A stretch of 64,000 nucleotides of DNA from Glaciimonas sp. CA11.2 (GCF_034314045.1 NZ_JAVIWL010000001.1:5208001-5272000), one strand, 5' to 3'; numbered from the stretch's first letter, positions 44,324-54,811 are shown. Notes: generated by a model not told the origin, from the letters alone. Numbers and translations: made by a program.

Positions 44324-45187
44324 CTAGATTGCCCAGCTCACTTGGCTTACTGTGCGATGGAGGGAAATATCACCTAGTGTCTTGTCAATTTCTGGCGCCG
44401 GATGTTTTAATACGCGCGCTAGAATTTTTTCTTCCAGTTGTGCAAATATCAGATTCCCGCGTGTCCTTGGGCGGGGTAAATCGATGCGTTCGTCTAGAGT
44501 TATTTCGCCCTCTTCAATTAGGAGCACGCGGTCGGCAAGCGCAATGGCCTCTTGCACATCATGCGTGACTAATACTGCAGTGAAGCCGCTGGTCTGCCAT
44601 AGTGATTCGATCAGTTGCTGCATTTCAATTCTGGTTAAGGCATCGAGCGCGCCTAACGGTTCATCCAGCAATAACAGCGCTGGGTTATGCACCAACGCTC
44701 TTGCGAGGGCTACGCGCTGACGCTGACCGCCGGATAATACTGCCGGCCATTCGTTGGCGCGATCTTCTAATCCGACCTGACGTAATGCTTTACCCGCTAT
44801 CACGGCAGATGATCTGGATGGCAAACCTAATGCGACGTTGTTTAATACTTTTTTCCACGGAAGCAGGCGCGAGTCCTGGAACATAATCCGAATTTCGGGC
44901 GCTTGTTTAAGATCGGCTTCCACTCCAAACTGAATCTCGCCAGCGCTCTCGGTTTCCAGTCCGGCTATCAATCGTAATAACGTACTTTTTCCGCAACCAC
45001 TACGACCTACAATGGCCACGAATTCGCCAGCACCGATCTCAACATCCAGTGATTTCAACACATCGCGTCCCGCGTAGGATTTAGACACCGACTGAATGGC
45101 GATGCTAATGCCACGGCGTGGCGTGATGGAATGGTCCACCACGGCTTTGACGTGAGCGTTTTCAACAGAGTCAATTTGCATATTCAT
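44324..45187 (-). CDS. ssuB: Aliphatic sulfonate ABC transporter ATP-binding protein
   Basis: This is the ATPase of the sulfonate importer. The 287 residues contain Walker [18 protein letters not shown], Walker [14 protein letters not shown] and switch His in VTHDVQEAI. It lies between ssuC (80 bases upstream) and the first ssuF. The first 25 residues precede the ABC fold, slightly longer than usual. Confidence 0.93.
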   Translation of the reverse strand: MNMQIDSVENAHVKAVVDHSITPRRGISIAIQSVSKSYAGRDVLKSLDVEIGAGEFVAIVGRSGCGKSTLLRLIAGLETESAGEIQFGVEADLKQAPEIRIMFQDSRLLPWKKVLNNVALGLPSRSSAVIAGKALRQVGLEDRANEWPAVLSGGQRQRVALARALVHNPALLLLDEPLGALDALTRIEMQQLIESLWQTSGFTAVLVTHDVQEAIALADRVLLIEEGEITLDERIDLPRPRTRGNLIFAQLEEKILARVLKHPAPEIDKTLGDISLHRTVSQVSWAI

Positions 45188-45267
45188 ATCCGTTTTTTGG
45201 TAAATGTTTCTGCCAGTTTTATTTCAACGCAGCGGGTTAAGTGGCATCAGAAATCAGGTTTGACATT

Positions 45268-46119
45268 TCACTGATAGCCCGGATGCCACCGCAACCAATA
45301 GCGTTCTAAGCCACGTGCCAGCATGTCAGCCAATTTGCCTAGTAACGCGTACAAAAGAATCCCTACCAATACGACATCGGTCTGTAAAAATTCACGTGCA
45401 TTCATCGTCATGTAACCGATTCCCGCTTGTGCAGAAATCGTTTCTGCGACAATCAACAGCACCCACACCAAGCCTAGAGAAAATCGTACGCCGACCAAAA
45501 TCGAGGGTAATGCCCCCGGTAAGATCACATCCCGATATAACGGCCAGCCGGATAGGCCATAACTTTTAGCCATCTCGATCAATCCTTTATCGACCGAGCG
45601 AATACCATGAAAAGTATTCAAATAGATAGGAAAAAATACGCCAATTGATACCAAAAACAATTTCGACGATTCATCAATCCCAAACCACAGAATGACCAAT
45701 GGAATCAGCGCTAGAGCAGGAATATTACGAATCATCTGAATCGTCGTATCCAACAGTGTTTCAGCATTCTTGAACGTTCCGGTTAGCAAACCCAGCAACA
45801 ACCCACAACCACCACCCACGACAAAGCCAGAAATCGCTCGCCATGCACTCACCGATACGTGCTTCCAAAGTTCACCTGACAACGTCAGCGACCATGCCGC
45901 ACGGCCTACTGCAAAAGGCTCCGGCAAGATACGACTCGAAAGCCAGCCAACCCGAGCTGCCAATTCCCAGCCGGCGATAAGTAGCAAAGGGACTAACCAA
46001 GGTAGAAGTCCCGCACGCCACGCAGTCGAGCGGGCGCTCGGAACAGCTCTCTTCTGCTTTGGACTGATGGGAGAAGCGGTGAATCTTGGTGCGGCTGATG
46101 GGCCAACAACGGTACTCAT
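45268..46119 (-). CDS. ssuC: Aliphatic sulfonate ABC transporter permease
   Basis: This inner-membrane permease of the TauC/SsuC family has 283 residues and about six helices. Family signs are SRILPEPFAVGRAAW, ALIPLVILWFGIDESSKLFLV and SYGLSGWPLYRDVILPGALPSILVGVRF (EAA loop). The frame runs to 46224. I chose the ATG at 46119 because AAGGA lies eight bases before it and the upstream extension is not conserved. Confidence 0.9.
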   Translation of the reverse strand: MSTVVGPSAAPRFTASPISPKQKRAVPSARSTAWRAGLLPWLVPLLLIAGWELAARVGWLSSRILPEPFAVGRAAWSLTLSGELWKHVSVSAWRAISGFVVGGGCGLLLGLLTGTFKNAETLLDTTIQMIRNIPALALIPLVILWFGIDESSKLFLVSIGVFFPIYLNTFHGIRSVDKGLIEMAKSYGLSGWPLYRDVILPGALPSILVGVRFSLGLVWVLLIVAETISAQAGIGYMTMNAREFLQTDVVLVGILLYALLGKLADMLARGLERYWLRWHPGYQ

Positions 46120-46238
46120 AGTGATATCCTTCCATCCAACGGATGTGGGGTGCTGCTTAGTGCTCATAAAATAGTGCTGATTACCTGTCGTGGGAGACCT
46201 GATAATCCTTTTTTGTTCGATCACATTGCCCGCAGTAG

Positions 46239-47423
46239 TTAATCAACACTAGTTGCTGTAAGGGTGGCCGTTTCTTGGTCAGCTACCGCCTGGGGCAATA
46301 TATTGTTTGCCATCACTTCACCAAACGGACCACTTAAGGAATGCGCACCATCAGCGGCATGACCCTTGCCCAACAATGGAAAAACGAGTTCAGCAAAGCG
46401 ATATGATTCTTCGAGATGCGGGTAACCGGACAAGATAAACGTATCGATCCCAAGTGCTTCATACTCTTTCATCCGCTCTACCACTATGGCAGCGTCACCC
46501 ACCAGCGCTGTTCCTGCACCGCCGCGAACCAGCCCGACACCAGCCCATAAATTGGGTGATACTTCCAGCTTGTCGCGCTTGCCACCATGCAAGGCCGCCA
46601 TACGGCGCTGACCTTCTGAGTCCATCTTCGAAAACGCGGCCTGCGCCCGCGCAATAATATCGTCGTCGACATAGCTAATTAACTCTTCAGCGGCTTTCCA
46701 GGCGGCTTCATTGGTCTCACGCACAATCACATGCAAGCGAATACCAAACCGAACGGTGCGCCCATATTTAGCTGCTCGGGCGCGCATATCGGCGATTTTT
46801 TCGGCTACCGCTGCCGGTGGTTCACCCCACGTCAGATAAACGTCAACCTGTTCGGCCGCCAGTTCATGCGCGGGTCCCGACGATCCGCCAAAATACAGTG
46901 GAGGATAAGGTTTCTGGATTGGTGGATAAAGCGTTTTTGCGCCTTTTACGGTGATATGTTTTCCGCTAAAACTGTAACCGGCAGCGCCGCCCTCGCCAGC
47001 CATCGTGGCACGCCAGACACGCAGAAATTCGTCCGAAATTTCGTACCGTTCGCTATGTTCGGCAAATACCCCATCAGCTTCCAATTCACCTTGATCGCCA
47101 CCCGTCACGACATTTATCAGAAGCCGCCCATTGGACAGCCGGTCAAATGTCGAAGCCATCCGAACCGCCAAACCTGGACTGCTGAGACCGGGGCGAATGG
47201 CAACTAGAAATTTGAGCTTTTGGGTTGCACCGATAAGACTGGATGCAACCACCCATGCGTCTTCGCACGAACGTCCAGTCGGCAACAACACGCCGTCATA
47301 GCCAAGCGTATCGGCAGCCACAGCGACCTGTTTCATATAGTCGTAATTAACCGGGCGAGCACCTTGCGAGGTGCCTAAATAGCGACTGTCGCCATGCGTT
47401 GGGATAAACCAGAAAACATTCAT
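46239..47423 (-). CDS. ssuD: FMNH2-dependent alkanesulfonate monooxygenase
   Basis: It splits alkanesulfonates into sulfite and aldehyde, using O2 and FMNH2 from SsuE. The 394-residue TIM-barrel protein of the luciferase-like family starts [19 protein letters not shown] and has [27 protein letters not shown] and [13 protein letters not shown] chose the ATG at 47423; ten residues upstream are not conserved. It lies between ssuC and two binding protein genes. Confidence 0.94.
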   Translation of the reverse strand: MNVFWFIPTHGDSRYLGTSQGARPVNYDYMKQVAVAADTLGYDGVLLPTGRSCEDAWVVASSLIGATQKLKFLVAIRPGLSSPGLAVRMASTFDRLSNGRLLINVVTGGDQGELEADGVFAEHSERYEISDEFLRVWRATMAGEGGAAGYSFSGKHITVKGAKTLYPPIQKPYPPLYFGGSSGPAHELAAEQVDVYLTWGEPPAAVAEKIADMRARAAKYGRTVRFGIRLHVIVRETNEAAWKAAEELISYVDDDIIARAQAAFSKMDSEGQRRMAALHGGKRDKLEVSPNLWAGVGLVRGGAGTALVGDAAIVVERMKEYEALGIDTFILSGYPHLEESYRFAELVFPLLGKGHAADGAHSLSGPFGEVMANNILPQAVADQETATLTATSVD

Positions 47424-47480
47424 TGCAGATTCCGTATTAAAAATGTGAATCAAATTGATGAGATTTGTTACTTTATTTAG

Positions 47481-48503
47481 CTATCGCGGGCGCAGCACAG
47501 GCGGCTGCCAAACGATATCGGCAACTTTGATCGCCTTAGGTATGAGGCCAATTTCTTTAAAACTGTCTGCGACACGCTGTTGATCTGTCACCATGGCTGC
47601 ATGCAACACCGTGGTCGGCGATGGTCCGGGCCGCCGTGCCAAAAACAGATGAACCGTCGCCAGATTCAAACCACTTAGATCAGAAATAAGTTGCGCTACT
47701 TCTTTTCGATTTGCTTGCACGTACTGATCTGCTTTCGTCAGCTCATCCAATAAGCGCAATACAGTATTCGGATAACTTTGGGTAAAGGAACGCGATGCCA
47801 GATAGAAAGAATTATTATTCGTCAGGCCATTGCCGGTAGTCAGTACGCGCGGCTTCAGCGCCAATTCGGCAGCACCATAATAAGGGTCCCAAATAGACCA
47901 CGCGTCCACACTGCCGCGTTCAAATGCTGCACGTGCGTCCGCTGGCGCGAGATAAATCGGCTGAATATCCGTCCACGCTAAGCCCGCTTTTTTTACGGCT
48001 TGCACCAAAAGAAAATGTGCACTGGAACCCTTTTGTAGAGCGATTTTTTTACCTTTCAAATCCGCCAACGTCTTAATGGTGGAGTTGGACGGCACAATAA
48101 TGGCCGAGCTTTCTGGTTTTGGCGGCTCTGCGCCGACATAGAGCAAGTCTTTATTGGCAGCTTGTGCAAAGACAGGCGGACTGTCACCAGTCAAACCGAA
48201 GTCCAGGCTACCAACTGATAACGCTTCCAGCAATTGCGGGCCGGCTGGAAATTCGAGCCAGACAATTTTGCTGTTCTTAAAGCGCTGCTCCAGAATATTA
48301 CGCTGCTTCAAAATCACCAGGTTGACAGCACTTTTTTGAAATCCGATACGAATTTGCTCTGGGTCTTTTTTATCCACCGCCGCCATTGCCGACGTACCAA
48401 AGAACGACAAAATCGCGAACAAAGCAAAAGCGCGCAACACGTTAAAAGATGCGGAATAGTCGAAGCGCCGATGAATAACGGATTTTTTCATGGTCGTTTT
48501 CAT
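47481..48503 (-). CDS. Sulfonate-binding protein, second copy (Sec-exported)
   Basis: This SsuA-family periplasmic binding protein has 340 residues. A Sec signal peptide is reached after a charged start (AFALFAILSFFGTSAMA). Family motifs include FPAGPQLLEALSVGSLDFGLTGDSPP and YLAPADARAAFERGSVDAWSIWDP. Its ATG directly follows the stop of the first ssuA (TAG-ATG), so the two are coupled. It differs enough from the first copy to suggest another ligand range. Confidence 0.9.
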   Translation of the reverse strand: MKTTMKKSVIHRRFDYSASFNVLRAFALFAILSFFGTSAMAAVDKKDPEQIRIGFQKSAVNLVILKQRNILEQRFKNSKIVWLEFPAGPQLLEALSVGSLDFGLTGDSPPVFAQAANKDLLYVGAEPPKPESSAIIVPSNSTIKTLADLKGKKIALQKGSSAHFLLVQAVKKAGLAWTDIQPIYLAPADARAAFERGSVDAWSIWDPYYGAAELALKPRVLTTGNGLTNNNSFYLASRSFTQSYPNTVLRLLDELTKADQYVQANRKEVAQLISDLSGLNLATVHLFLARRPGPSPTTVLHAAMVTDQQRVADSFKEIGLIPKAIKVADIVWQPPVLRPR

Positions 48504-49508
48504 CTAACCCTTCGGCGACGGAGTAGCCAGCATCGCATCACGCGTCGAGATTTTTTTAGGAATCAGCTTCAGTTCGAAAAAAGTATCGGCAATCTTCTGT
48601 TGTTCATCGAGTACTTTGCTATCGATAGGCTTGTAAATATGCGCGTAATTTTTCAAACCGATTTCAATAACATCCTTATCCAATCCTTGAATCGGCGCTA
48701 GTTGTACCGCCGCATCTTTCAAATTAGCGCGTATCCATTGTCCTTCTTTGCCCGCTTCTTCAAGGATGGCACTAATGATCGCTGGATTTTTTTCTGCGTA
48801 TTTTCGTGCGCTCAAAAAGAACTGATGATGACTAACCACGCCTGCACCGCTGGCTAAACCCCGGGCGTTTAGTTGCTTGATGGCAGCAGTCTGAAACGGA
48901 TCCCAAATAGCCCACGCGTCAACCGCACCACGCTCAAATGCTGCACGTGCATCCGCAGGTGCAAGGTAGATGGGCTGAAATTCTGAATAAGTAATACCGG
49001 CTTTTTTCAATAAACTAATGACTAGCCAGTGCACGTCCGATCCTTTATTAAAGGCAATTTTTTTACCTTTTAATTCCGTGACGGTTTTGATCGGTGAATG
49101 TTGCTGGACCAATATACTTTCTGCTAATGGTGTTGGAATTTCATAGCCGCTATACACAAAATCGGCACCTGCCGCCTGCGCGATAATCGGCGGGGCTTCA
49201 CCGACATAACCAAAATCGACCGAGCCGACGTTCAAAGCCTCCAACAATTGCGGACCGGCTGAAAACTCCGCCCATTTAACCTCGATACCCAGCGGCGCCA
49301 GACGTTTTTCCAACGTCCCGTGCGCTTTCAATAATACGAGTGTGCTAGCTGCTTTCTGATACCCGATCCGCAGTAGACCTTGATTGGCTTTCTTGTCCTG
49401 TGCAAGTGCAAATTGCGGAACAAAACTGGTGAGAACTCCGGCTCCGGCGGCAGATAACATTGCCAGCGCATGACGACGCGTAAGTGTTTTTTGCTTGAAT
49501 TCGTTCAT
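48504..49508 (-). CDS. ssuA: Aliphatic sulfonate-binding protein SsuA (Tat-like signal)
   Basis: The 334-residue binding protein starts with TRRHALAMLSAAGAG, a twin-arginine-type signal, and is cleaved near FALA. Motifs FSAGPQLLEALNVGSVDFGYVGEAPP and YLAPADARAAFERGAVDAWAIWDP are typical of SsuA. It lies downstream of ssuE with a 164-base gap that probably contains a promoter. A second SsuA-type gene follows with no gap. Confidence 0.92.
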   Translation of the reverse strand: MNEFKQKTLTRRHALAMLSAAGAGVLTSFVPQFALAQDKKANQGLLRIGYQKAASTLVLLKAHGTLEKRLAPLGIEVKWAEFSAGPQLLEALNVGSVDFGYVGEAPPIIAQAAGADFVYSGYEIPTPLAESILVQQHSPIKTVTELKGKKIAFNKGSDVHWLVISLLKKAGITYSEFQPIYLAPADARAAFERGAVDAWAIWDPFQTAAIKQLNARGLASGAGVVSHHQFFLSARKYAEKNPAIISAILEEAGKEGQWIRANLKDAAVQLAPIQGLDKDVIEIGLKNYAHIYKPIDSKVLDEQQKIADTFFELKLIPKKISTRDAMLATPSPKG

Positions 49509-49558
49509 AACGCATCCTGAAATATCAATTTTTAAAAAAACCGCTCCCCACCACGATC

Positions 49559-49605
49559 ACGCGTGCTTATAAGCATCGCCGTACGATACGGTCAGGAAAA
49601 TAATG
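49559..49605 (-). promoter_or_regulatory. Candidate promoter and palindrome upstream of ssuA
   Basis: On the minus strand a CTGACC box lies 18 bases before TATAAG. The -10 is inside a perfect 12-bp palindrome, TGCTTATAAGCA (49564-49575). A CGTA-TCG-TACG palindrome lies in the spacer. This could be the sulfur-regulated promoter of the ssuADCB genes. Confidence 0.35.
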
Positions 49606-49672
49606 TCCATGTTAATTAGGTTGGGCGAAGGCATCTTCTGGGAAACTTCTGCCCTCATAACCGTCACGTAGT

Positions 49673-50263
49673 TTAAACGCTACATCGAATTTGAGAAAAT
49701 GGAATGGAGGTGAAGCGGTTCCCGTTTAATGCATGCAGCGCCAGCAGGCTGTTAGACAACTGATCAACACCCTCGTTAATTCGACTGACGATTTCTTCTG
49801 CCAGCACCAGACCTCCCTCTTCCGACCAACCGACCTGTGCTTCTGTCGCATAAATACTTTGCAATACGTGCCGTGGACCCAGCGATGACAAGACCGGACG
49901 TAACGCATAATCCAAAGCCAGCATATGTGACTGACCGCCGCCCGTGGCCAAAGGCAACACCAACTTGTCTTGCAACCCGAATTGCGGCAACAAATCCAAA
50001 AATGCCTTTAATGCACCGCTGTAAGCCGCCTTGTACACAGGCGTTGAAACCACCACCGCAGTAGCGGCTGCGACTTGTGTCAATGCGGTTTGAATTGCCA
50101 GATTTCCAAAATCGGCGCGCATTACCGCATCGCCCGGCAAATCCCGCACATCTAGCTTGGTATACCGATGTCCCAACAATGCCAGTTTCTCTCCAATGTG
50201 ATGCAAAACCCGGGTCGAGCGAGAAGGTGCCGAGGGGCTACCGGCCAATAACAAGATAGTCAT
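49673..50263 (-). CDS. ssuE: NADPH-dependent FMN reductase of the sulfonate system
   Basis: It reduces FMN with NAD(P)H and feeds SsuD. The 196-residue flavodoxin-like protein has LLLAGSPSAPSRS at the start, STPVYKAAYSGALKAFLDLLPQ and LATGGGQSHMLALDYALRPVLSSLG, all typical of SsuE. It lies between sbp and ssuA on the same strand. The terminator after sbp suggests it starts its own transcript or depends on readthrough. Confidence 0.93.
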   Translation of the reverse strand: MTILLLAGSPSAPSRSTRVLHHIGEKLALLGHRYTKLDVRDLPGDAVMRADFGNLAIQTALTQVAAATAVVVSTPVYKAAYSGALKAFLDLLPQFGLQDKLVLPLATGGGQSHMLALDYALRPVLSSLGPRHVLQSIYATEAQVGWSEEGGLVLAEEIVSRINEGVDQLSNSLLALHALNGNRFTSIPFSQIRCSV

Positions 50264-50311
50264 TTTTAATCGTACTTTTTAAACGATGCTCTAAAACAAG
50301 AGGAAAAAGCG

Positions 50312-50340
50312 GCAGACCTGCAAAAAATATCGTATGCCGC
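50312..50340 (-). terminator. Rho-independent terminator after sbp
   Basis: On the minus strand AGCGGCA/TGCCGCT (7 bp) is followed by TTTTTCC. It lies between the sbp stop and the ssuE start, so it likely separates sulfate-binding protein expression from the ssu genes. Confidence 0.7.
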
Positions 50341-50379
50341 TGCGGTCCGTAACGCTATCGGCGATAAGAAAAATAGACC

Positions 50380-51405
50380 TTACTTAGCACTTGGTTGATA
50401 AATTTGATCGAATACGCCACCATCGCTAAAGTGAGTTTTCTGCGCTTTTTGCCATCCACCAAAAACCGTATCGATAGTGAATAAATTCAACTTCGGAAAT
50501 CTTGATGCGTACTTGGCCGCGACCTTTGGATCAGTAGGACGATAAAAATTGTGCGCGGCGATTTCCTGACCTTCAGGCGAATATAAATATTGCAAATAAG
50601 CCTCCGCAATCTTGCGAGTACCGCGCTTGTCTACCACTTTATCCACGACGGCAACCGGAGGTTCTGCCAAAATACTGCTGGACGGAAACACCACGTCAAA
50701 CTTGTCTTTGCCAAACTCCGCTTGCACAAGATAAGCCTCGTTTTCCCACGATAACAAGACATCGCCTACGCCACGTTCAGCGAAGGTGACGGTTGATCCG
50801 CGTGCGCCAGAATCCAGCACGGGAACGTTTTTATACACGCGGCTAATGAAATCACGTGCTTTGGCATCGTCATTATTGTTCTTTTTGAGTGCGTAGCCGT
50901 AAGCTGCCAGATAAGCCCAACGTGCACCCCCGGATGTCTTTGGATTGGCGACGATTACTGATACGCCGGGCTTGGCGATATCATCCCAATCCTTGATGCC
51001 TTTCGGATTTCCCTTGCGTACAAGCAGGACGATAGTCGAGGTATAAGGTGTGCTGTTGTGTGCGAGACGCTTTTGCCAGTCGGGCGGAAGCAGTTTGGCT
51101 TTAGCTGAAATTTCGTCAATATCATAGGCCAGCGCCAGCGTCACGACGTCTGCATCCAGACCGTCAATGACGGAACGTCCTTGCTTGCCAGAGCCACCGT
51201 GGGACGCTTTGATCGTGACGTTATCGCCGGTTTTTTCTTTCCAGTATTTGGCAAACGCTTTGTTATATTCCTGATAAAGCTCGCGGGTCGGATCGTAGGA
51301 GACATTCAAGATCGAAAAATCTGCGGCATGGGCGATGGGGGCGACGATGCCCACTTGCGCGACCAATGCGATAGTAATGACTGACCGGACGATTTGTTTC
51401 AACAT
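50380..51405 (-). CDS. sbp: Periplasmic sulfate-binding protein
   Basis: This is the binding protein of the sulfate ABC transporter CysUWA. The 341-residue product has a signal peptide (to about AHA) and Sbp motifs: [46 protein letters not shown] and [19 protein letters not shown]. It is separated from cysU by the ssu genes, an unusual layout that merges the two uptake systems into one region. Confidence 0.94.
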   Translation of the reverse strand: MLKQIVRSVITIALVAQVGIVAPIAHAADFSILNVSYDPTRELYQEYNKAFAKYWKEKTGDNVTIKASHGGSGKQGRSVIDGLDADVVTLALAYDIDEISAKAKLLPPDWQKRLAHNSTPYTSTIVLLVRKGNPKGIKDWDDIAKPGVSVIVANPKTSGGARWAYLAAYGYALKKNNNDDAKARDFISRVYKNVPVLDSGARGSTVTFAERGVGDVLLSWENEAYLVQAEFGKDKFDVVFPSSSILAEPPVAVVDKVVDKRGTRKIAEAYLQYLYSPEGQEIAAHNFYRPTDPKVAAKYASRFPKLNLFTIDTVFGGWQKAQKTHFSDGGVFDQIYQPSAK

Positions 51406-51549
51406 GATCTGCTTCCCTGAGCTTTTTTTGTTTTGGAGAAGACAGATTAATCAGAGTGGAAAGAAAAAAGAACGAATTCTTTCTTCTCTCGTTATGCGAA
51501 AAACAGATATGCATGAACAACCCTAATGAATAAGGGAGGGCCGTTACTA

Positions 51550-51975
51550 CTACAATAAAGGATAAAGGATCACGACCCACGTCGCGACGGCGACAATGCA
51601 AGTCAGCAAAACCGCCGCACTACCAAAATCTTTTGCATTTTTTGATAAGGGATTTCGCTCTAATGAGACCCGATCTACAACCGCTTCGATAGCTGAGTTG
51701 ATCAGCTCAATGATAATGATCCAGACCAGAACGGCAATCAGCAGCAATTTTTGAATGGCTGAGACCGGCAAAAAAAAGGCGATGATAATGCCTGGAATGA
51801 CCACCATCAGTTCTTGCCGGAATGCGTTCTCGTTTTTCCAGGCGGATTTCAATCCATCAAAAGAATAAAAGAGCGCGGAAAATATTCGCTTGAGACCCTT
51901 GGTGCTCTTAAATTCGCTGATAGGTTGTTCTGCAGTCGCTGATGTTCTTTGACCGAGCGGTTTGGATTTAGGCAT
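51550..51975 (-). CDS. dgkA: Diacylglycerol kinase (DgkA type)
   Basis: This small trimeric inner-membrane kinase recycles diacylglycerol to phosphatidate. The 141 residues contain KSAWKNENAFRQEL, the catalytic ELINSAIEAVVDR and KNAKDFGSAAVLL, and three membrane helices. The N-terminal 25 residues are polar and not conserved. Upstream in-frame starts exist at 52017 and 52110. It lies at the end of a minus-strand group with the ROK kinase and GH15 genes. Confidence 0.9.
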   Translation of the reverse strand: MPKSKPLGQRTSATAEQPISEFKSTKGLKRIFSALFYSFDGLKSAWKNENAFRQELMVVIPGIIIAFFLPVSAIQKLLLIAVLVWIIIIELINSAIEAVVDRVSLERNPLSKNAKDFGSAAVLLTCIVAVATWVVILYPLL

Positions 51976-52202
51976 TTCTCGCGAAGTGGGTGGTCGGATC
52001 TGGGATTTTTTACGCATGCTGAACTTCGCTTCAAATCTGATTTTTCGGAAAAGGTTGCCGATGACATTAATAGGCGTTTTGGTGCTGCTGACGAATTTTA
52101 ACAGCCTCATATGACAAGCTTACCCTCAAGCCCACGAAAACATCGGCTTTGAGATCGAAAGATCAGCACCTTGGCAAAACGATGCGCCCAGATCGAATAA
52201 CC

Positions 52203-52958
52203 TCAATTCGCCGTTTCAACCGGCGAAGGATTGGTCACCGGTTCGTGCCAGTCACCTTCATCGGCGACGGTCCAGTCAATCTGTACTTTCCCAGGCGCGT
52301 TCTGATCTTTTCTCTCCCACAGTCGAAATCCGCCAAGAAAGGCAAATGCGTTGTCTCCGCGGCGTGTGTGCGGCGGCAGTCGCTTCAGGTGCGCGATATT
52401 GCCGCCACCCAACACCACGTAATCGGGCAACAATGCTTTGCGAAAACCCTTCACGACATCCTCGACCATGCGACGCCATTTCTTGTTTCCCATCTTTTCA
52501 CGTCCCAATTCACCTAGATAATCCTCGTACGTTTGTCCATCCGTGTAGGGCAAATGTCCCAGTTCCATTGCCGCTATGACGCCATCGACGATGAATGCTG
52601 AACCCAGACCCGTTCCCAGGCCAAGAAATAGCATTTTCCCGCCTTCATAGCCGCCCAATGCTTGCATTGCAGCATCATTGATGACCTTCACCGGCAACCC
52701 GAACGCGGCTTGAAAATCGAAGCCAACCCAGCACGGACCAAGATTCTCTGGCTCTCGCACCACGCGACCACGTCGGACCACGCCGGGATAACCCATCGAG
52801 ACCGCATCGAATTTCCAGCCCTTTGTGATCTTCAGGACATTTTCCACCATTTGTTCGGGCGTCATCTTAGGGCCAGACTCAAATCGAACGGGCGTTTTAT
52901 GATCAGTAGAAACACATTTAACGTGAGAGCCGCCAACGTCAATGACAAGTATTTTCAT
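52203..52958 (-). CDS. ROK family sugar kinase, polyphosphate glucokinase-like
   Basis: The 251-residue protein begins MKILVIDVGGSHVKC (phosphate-binding motif). It has MGYPGVV, VINDAAMQALGGYEGGKMLFLGLGTGLG and the acidic catalytic region. Length and motifs fit the polyphosphate/ATP glucokinase type more than other ROK kinases, but the phosphoryl donor cannot be told by eye. The ATG at 52958 has AAGGAC seven bases before it. An upstream ATG at 52991 overlaps the GH15 stop (ATGA). It would phosphorylate glucose released by the GH15 enzyme. Confidence 0.83.
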   Translation of the reverse strand: MKILVIDVGGSHVKCVSTDHKTPVRFESGPKMTPEQMVENVLKITKGWKFDAVSMGYPGVVRRGRVVREPENLGPCWVGFDFQAAFGLPVKVINDAAMQALGGYEGGKMLFLGLGTGLGSAFIVDGVIAAMELGHLPYTDGQTYEDYLGELGREKMGNKKWRRMVEDVVKGFRKALLPDYVVLGGGNIAHLKRLPPHTRRGDNAFAFLGGFRLWERKDQNAPGKVQIDWTVADEGDWHEPVTNPSPVETAN

Positions 52959-52987
52959 CGGTTTGTCCTTTAACAGTTTTTTGGTAC

Positions 52988-54811
52988 TCATGATGTCCGC
53001 GTAACGGCCCCGGGACGCTCCGCTTTCTCGCCGACGCGGGTAGCTTGTTGAACTGGTATCGAGAGCAATCTGGCGGTATTAATCAACGCCATGTGGGTCA
53101 GCGCCTGCGGGAAATTACCCAGCATATGTTGACCGTGCACGTCGTATTCCTCGGATAGCAATCCAACATCGTTGCGCAAGGCCAGCAAGCGCTCAAACAA
53201 TGCCTCGCCCTCTTCACGGCGGCCCAGCAAAACAAGACAGTCAGCTAGCCAAAATGAGCAAGGTAGAAACACACCTTCGCCCGGTGGCAGTGCATCTACA
53301 TTACTACCTGTTGAATAGCGCAGCACTAACCCGTCCACTAAAAGGTTGCGCTCAATCGCTTCCACTGTTCCACGCACGCGCGGATCGTCGCAAGGCAAAA
53401 ATCCAACCTGCACCATCAGCAGTAAACTTGCATCAAGATTTGACGCGCCATAAGACTGAACAAATGTATTATTTTGCGCGTCGTATCCCTCGGCGCAAAC
53501 CTGTGCATGGATTGCGTCGCGCACCTCGCGCCAACGCGCAACCGGGCCTTCCAGACCAAACACTTCAACGTCCTTAATTGCGCGATCAAAGGCTACCCAA
53601 GCCATCACCTTAGAGTGCGTGAAATGCAGGCGCGGTCCACGAATCTCCCAAATACCCTCGTCCGGCAAATACCAGTTCGATTCCAGATAGTGAAGCAAAC
53701 TGACTTGTATTCCCCATGCTGCAAGATCCGACTCCATCCCTACCGATCTTGCCAGATGCAGCGTGTCCATCACCTCGCCATAGACATCAAGCTGAAATTG
53801 CCTGGATGCCGCATTGCCGATGCGTACTGGTGCAGCATTGCCATATCCGGGCAACCAATCCAACTCCGCTTCATCCAGCCGCCGCTCACCGGTCACGCTA
53901 TACAGTATCTGCAAGTCTTCAGGGCTGCCGGCAGCGGCACGCAGCAACCATTCACGCCACGCAATCGCCTCTTCATGGTAACCGGCCAATAAAAGCGCGT
54001 TTAACGTGAAGGTCGCGTCACGCAACCAGCAATAGCGATAATCCCAGTTGCGCACGCCGCCCAGTTGTTCGGGTAACGAAGTCGTAGGCGCTGCAATGAT
54101 TCCACCAGTAGGCTGGTAAATAAGCGCCTTCAGCGTAATCAAGGACCGCACCACCTCATCATGCCAGCGCCCCTCGTAAGTGCAGCGTCCGGACCACTCT
54201 CGCCATCCGTTTTCGGTTGCCTTTAGCGCAAGTTCCGGATCAACCACCTTTTGCGTCGCTTCGTAGGAAGGTCGATAGTTGAGCGAGAACGGCACACACT
54301 CGCCCTCGCTCACGTAAAACTCAGCGACTGTTTTCATATTTTCGCCATGGACCGGGATTTTCGTTCGCAGTTCCAACGTGTGTGGTCCAGCTGTTGCTAA
54401 CAATAGATCATCGACTTGTTGCACCCAAGGCACGATAGACCCGTAGTCGAACCGAATGATGAGCTCCATGGACATCGCCACCCGTCCACTCAAGCCTTGA
54501 ACGATACGCAACACATCCCAGCGTTCATCCGACACCGGCATGCAATCGACAATGCGAACAATGCCTTCAACGGTCTCGAACTCGGTTTCTAAAATCAGGG
54601 TACCGTCGCGATACTGTCGTTGGGTGGACCGAATCTCGGCTTTTGGTGCAATCAGCCAGCGACCGTGTTCCGGCGCGCCCAGCAACGCTGCAAAGCAAGC
54701 GCCCGAATCGAAGCGCGGCAAACAAAGCCAATCAATGGAACCGTCACGACCGACCAAGGCAGCGGTATGGCAGTCACCAATCATTGCATATTCTTCAATA
54801 GGAAGTGGCAT
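52988..54811 (-). CDS. Glycoside hydrolase family 15 enzyme (glucoamylase/trehalase type)
   Basis: The 607-residue protein has no signal peptide and is likely cytoplasmic. It has an N-terminal beta domain (about 1-215; GDCHTAALVGRDGSIDWLCLPRFDS) and an (alpha/alpha)6 barrel. The active-site regions are PTTSLPEQLGGVRNWDYRYCWLRDAT and the late PCSFWLADCL and NFPQALTHM. Bacterial GH15 proteins without a signal often act on trehalose or short glucans. The overlap with the ROK kinase start suggests that glucose is the product. The ATG at 54811 has AAGG upstream. Confidence 0.88.
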   Translation of the reverse strand: MPLPIEEYAMIGDCHTAALVGRDGSIDWLCLPRFDSGACFAALLGAPEHGRWLIAPKAEIRSTQRQYRDGTLILETEFETVEGIVRIVDCMPVSDERWDVLRIVQGLSGRVAMSMELIIRFDYGSIVPWVQQVDDLLLATAGPHTLELRTKIPVHGENMKTVAEFYVSEGECVPFSLNYRPSYEATQKVVDPELALKATENGWREWSGRCTYEGRWHDEVVRSLITLKALIYQPTGGIIAAPTTSLPEQLGGVRNWDYRYCWLRDATFTLNALLLAGYHEEAIAWREWLLRAAAGSPEDLQILYSVTGERRLDEAELDWLPGYGNAAPVRIGNAASRQFQLDVYGEVMDTLHLARSVGMESDLAAWGIQVSLLHYLESNWYLPDEGIWEIRGPRLHFTHSKVMAWVAFDRAIKDVEVFGLEGPVARWREVRDAIHAQVCAEGYDAQNNTFVQSYGASNLDASLLLMVQVGFLPCDDPRVRGTVEAIERNLLVDGLVLRYSTGSNVDALPPGEGVFLPCSFWLADCLVLLGRREEGEALFERLLALRNDVGLLSEEYDVHGQHMLGNFPQALTHMALINTARLLSIPVQQATRVGEKAERPGAVTRTS

